DNA of 11,045 nucleotides from Pyricularia pennisetigena. Lineage: Eukaryota > Ascomycota > Sordariomycetes > Magnaporthales > Pyriculariaceae. Below are positions 8,832 through 11,045 of the stretch, piece by piece. Location of the stretch: the NCBI RefSeq assembly GCF_004337985.1, contig NC_043741.1, positions 3,148,486-3,159,530 on the forward strand, given 5' to 3'. The stretch's first letter is position 1. Every line of letters starts with the position of its first letter. Position numbers and translations under genes: made by a program. The notes beneath the pieces are model-generated. The model saw only the letters and a list, made by a program, of their open reading frames with translations, did no database searches and was not told where the DNA came from.

Positions 8832-9026
8832 ATGACCAACAAGCCTTCAACAAGTGATGCTGTGACACCAGTCGTCCAACCTGGTACTCGGTACCTTGGC
8901 GAGAACGTCTTTGGATCCCACGGCGGGACTGTCAACCTAATGCGCCAAATCCATCCAACCCTTACCCGCCACTCAAACCTAGGGGACTCACTAAATGCAA
9001 CTTACAAGGAAGGTATCAGACGATGA
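8832..9026 (+). CDS. Small ORF, 64 codons, doubtful
   Basis: It runs from an ATG with A at -3 to TGA. The reading is polar with no signal peptide, membrane segment or known motif. About half of the third positions are G or C, which is not the strong bias of the P450 gene but not far from the first part of the unknown gene at 6623. Likely chance, kept because length and start context are acceptable. Confidence 0.15.
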   Translation: MTNKPSTSDAVTPVVQPGTRYLGENVFGSHGGTVNLMRQIHPTLTRHSNLGDSLNATYKEGIRR

Positions 9027-10086
9027 ACATGGGTAGCCAAGGCCCTACCTAGCTAGCTACCGGGAGCGACCGAGGGAGGACCCTGAGTTTGCGAAAAATT
9101 AATGTCTGTCTCTAGCGCTAGTTGAGCAGCAACTCTTTGGGCATCAGCAAGAGAAAGAAACACGAATGAGCAAGGGATCCAAATTTGTACATGAAAGACA
9201 GAAAGAAAGGTAGATAGCAAGTATGATGACACTGCGACCAGCACTTGATGGGGGGTTTTTTTTTTCGTCCAAGGAATATTGGACAAAATACCCCTTCGGG
9301 ACAATGGGTGGTTCGCTACTGGGATTGTTGAGGTTCTGGGTCTTGAGCGTCTAGGCTAGGTAGATGTAGCGAGAGGGGTTTGCTTGCTGATGGTCAGGGA
9401 AGTGGGGTCCATACCACTAACCTACCAAATGGACAGAGTTATTAATTAGTTGCTGTACATATACAATCAAGGGCACTTGCCCCTCTCCGAAGGCGTTGGA
9501 GTCAATGTAACTCAGGAGCCAGTCGCATAGTACACCTTGTTGCTCCTTCCAGATTTGGGGATATACCTTGGCCGTCTTGAAGAATTTTCTGTCACTCTTG
9601 CCCATTATATTGAGGGGATCAAACTTTCTAGCCCATTGCGGACCTCCTCCGTCCTGCACCGTCAGAAACAGCGACGACCAAACGTGTGGGTGGGGGGCCC
9701 AGACAAGACCCTTCTTTTACGAAGTAGAGGCCCCAAAAAGCTCAGTAACCCACTTTCTTTTTCCCTCGACGCCGTGGCACGGCACACGACACTGCAGAAA
9801 CAGTTCAACAAGACTATGCGGTCTGAGAGAGAGAGAGAAAAACAATGACAACATCAAAAATCAAGGGTCAATATGGAGTCCGGGGTTCGGTTCGTCGCCA
9901 TTCGCGCCCGTTGTTCTTTTTCCCTCTCCTTTTGCTCGACGCCCAGAGCTTACTTGGACGCGGAAGCATTTGCTGCCGCTCGCCTAACAAGGAGCGGCCG
10001 ATAAGCTAGATAAATCTGACGAACAAGGCACCCAGCCCATGGTAACCTATTCTGTGGCTTGATCACCTGTTCCGTGATGACAGCTC

Positions 10087-10112
10087 GCCTGCATGCAACT
10101 TTTTATGCAGGC
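10087..10112. repeat. Hairpin GCCTGCAT / ATGCAGGC
   Basis: Perfect 8-base arms (10087-10094 and 10105-10112) around a 10-base T-rich loop. No T run follows on the plus strand. The function is unknown; it lies outside any credible gene. Confidence 0.6.
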
Positions 10113-10479
10113 AATCCCGAAGCTGGCAAGCCTGTCTGGTGGTCAAAGGGTGTGTGGCCGCACCTGTCTCAGTGGACTAGACGAAGTACTAGCCTAAATT
10201 GGTTACCGCTTGTCTGGGTGGGTAATTTGCGACTGTTCCACTTATCGAGACACAACAAGACCATGAAGTCTAAGTAACCATTGTTGTTGACGTAGCTTAC
10301 AGTAAAGAGCTTACTAGCCCCATGGTTACTTGGGAAAAATTACTATTACTAGAAGTAGACAACCGGCCGAGAGCGGAGTTATCTGGCTTGTGTTGCTCGT
10401 ACAGTATACACAGGATCTCTAACCCGAACTCGGTCAACTTGCAGAGTCATTAGGGCTCGGCTCCATGATGCCACCACGT

Positions 10480-10561
10480 CATGTCAACGGATGACAATAC
10501 TAGGATTTGCAAGCAGGTTGGCCAGGGTGCCCTGCCCTGCTAACAAGCATCGGATGACATG
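10480..10561. repeat. Nested inverted repeat, about 82 bases
   Basis: Outer arms 10480-10493 and 10548-10561 pair at 12 of 14 positions (outermost CATGTCA with TGACATG). Inside are AGCAGG (10512-10517) with CCTGCT (10536-10541), and CAGGG (10523-10527) with CCCTG (10530-10534) around a two-base loop. CGGATGACA also occurs as a direct repeat (10488, 10551). The form could be a structured RNA, a small palindromic element remnant or a cruciform. Confidence 0.5.
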
Positions 10562-10633
10562 CCGCAACTGTTGAGAATCTCTCAAGCCCTGCCCCTACCA
10601 AGAGGCCACATGATGAGCACCCAAGGAAAGCAA

Positions 10634-10951
10634 ATGCGCCGGCGCCTGTTGTATATTTGTCTGCCTGTGGCATTTTCAGCAACCACAGGCTCTGCTCCTC
10701 TGAGGTCCAAATTCAGGCATACCCCTGGATTGCATTTTCGGCTCGACATGTCGCCGGAGCTTCCGCTCGCCGGGCTCAGGTTTGCCCCGAGAGCGTTACT
10801 CGCCTGCCAAGAACTCGATCGACGTTTCTCAATACAAAGTTTGCAGCTGCCTACTCCAGAGTCCAGGGAAACCTGGCTATGGGCAAGCGATCTCGAAGGC
10901 AAAACTGCGACAAGGTTGCAGTGTGATATTAGCCGGAGAAACGTCAGGTAG
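10634..10951 (+). CDS. Possible small secreted protein, 105 residues, doubtful
   Basis: From the ATG at 10634 the frame starts Met-Arg-Arg-Arg, then a hydrophobic stretch (LLYICLPVAFSA) and small residues, resembling a short signal peptide. The mature part is basic with two Cys. The frame is also open from an earlier ATG at 10559, which would bury the hydrophobic stretch. Frames on the opposite strand (11019-10582) and in another plus frame are open here too, so chance is likely. No domain is recognised and the start context is weak. Confidence 0.18.
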   Translation: MRRRLLYICLPVAFSATTGSAPLRSKFRHTPGLHFRLDMSPELPLAGLRFAPRALLACQELDRRFSIQSLQLPTPESRETWLWASDLEGKTATRLQCDISRRNVR

Positions 10952-11045
10952 CAAACAAACAAGTTGGCGTCTGCACGTACCCGTCTGTTGGCTTGCCGAG
11001 GGTTTCCTTCCGCTCCCAAAGGAGCACGTGTCTGATTCTTTTTTT

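Larger units (their letters stand above)
8531..11045. other. Gene-poor region with weak small ORFs and inverted repeats
   Basis: No recognisable protein family, tRNA or rRNA. Open frames are short, lack domains, have mixed third-position GC and often overlap on both strands (for example three frames within 10559-11019). The least weak candidates are 8832-9026 (+, 64 codons), 9716-9417 (-, open but without an early ATG) and 10634-10951 (+). A G6T10 run lies at 9250-9265, and an E-box CACGTG at 11025-11030 near the right edge. It may be regulatory DNA for a gene beyond the window, or hold unannotated transcripts. Confidence 0.6.

Noticed and set aside
8531..11045. tRNA, 5S rRNA, CRISPR or transposon in the gene-poor stretch
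   Set aside because: I looked for tRNA T-loop motifs, the fungal 5S pattern, regularly spaced repeats, terminal inverted repeats and transposase or reverse-transcriptase motifs, and found none by eye.

Overview
The window looks like nuclear DNA of a filamentous ascomycete (Pezizomycotina, probably Sordariomycetes). The evidence is short spliceosomal introns (74-106 bases, GT..AG, with CTAAC or CTGAC branch sites), GC-rich third codon positions in the P450 gene, a Mediator subunit of filamentous-fungal form, and many long A/T homopolymer runs confined to introns and intergenic DNA. I cannot name the species.

Layout from left to right: (1) 1-76 is the end of an intron, then 77-1452 (+) is the 3' part of a cytochrome P450 gene. 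It has one internal intron and all the C-terminal P450 signatures; the N-terminus lies outside the window. (2) 1453-2069 is the gap between two convergent 3' ends and carries a good poly(A) signal for the P450 gene. (3) 2070-5531 (-) is a complete three-exon gene for Mediator tail subunit 5 (Med5/Nut1), 1093 residues after splicing, with a seven-codon upstream ORF just before its start. (4) 5532-6622 is intergenic, with a CCAAT box, A/T runs and one doubtful ORF. (5) 6623-7661 (-) is a conserved-looking fungal protein of unknown function. Its main exon is clear, but its 5' splice and start are not settled. (6) About 7662-11045 is a 3.4 kb stretch without a convincing gene. It holds homopolymers, palindromes, inverted repeats and several weak small ORFs, one with a signal-peptide-like start.

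The genes do not form a pathway: a metabolic oxidase fragment, a general transcription coactivator subunit and an unknown protein sit next to each other as ordinary independent fungal genes. I see no mobile element, CRISPR array, RNA gene or obvious new system. The items most worth checking are the 5' structure of the unknown gene, the tiny upstream ORF of MED5, adenine tracts placed against splice sites, and the long gene-poor right-hand third.
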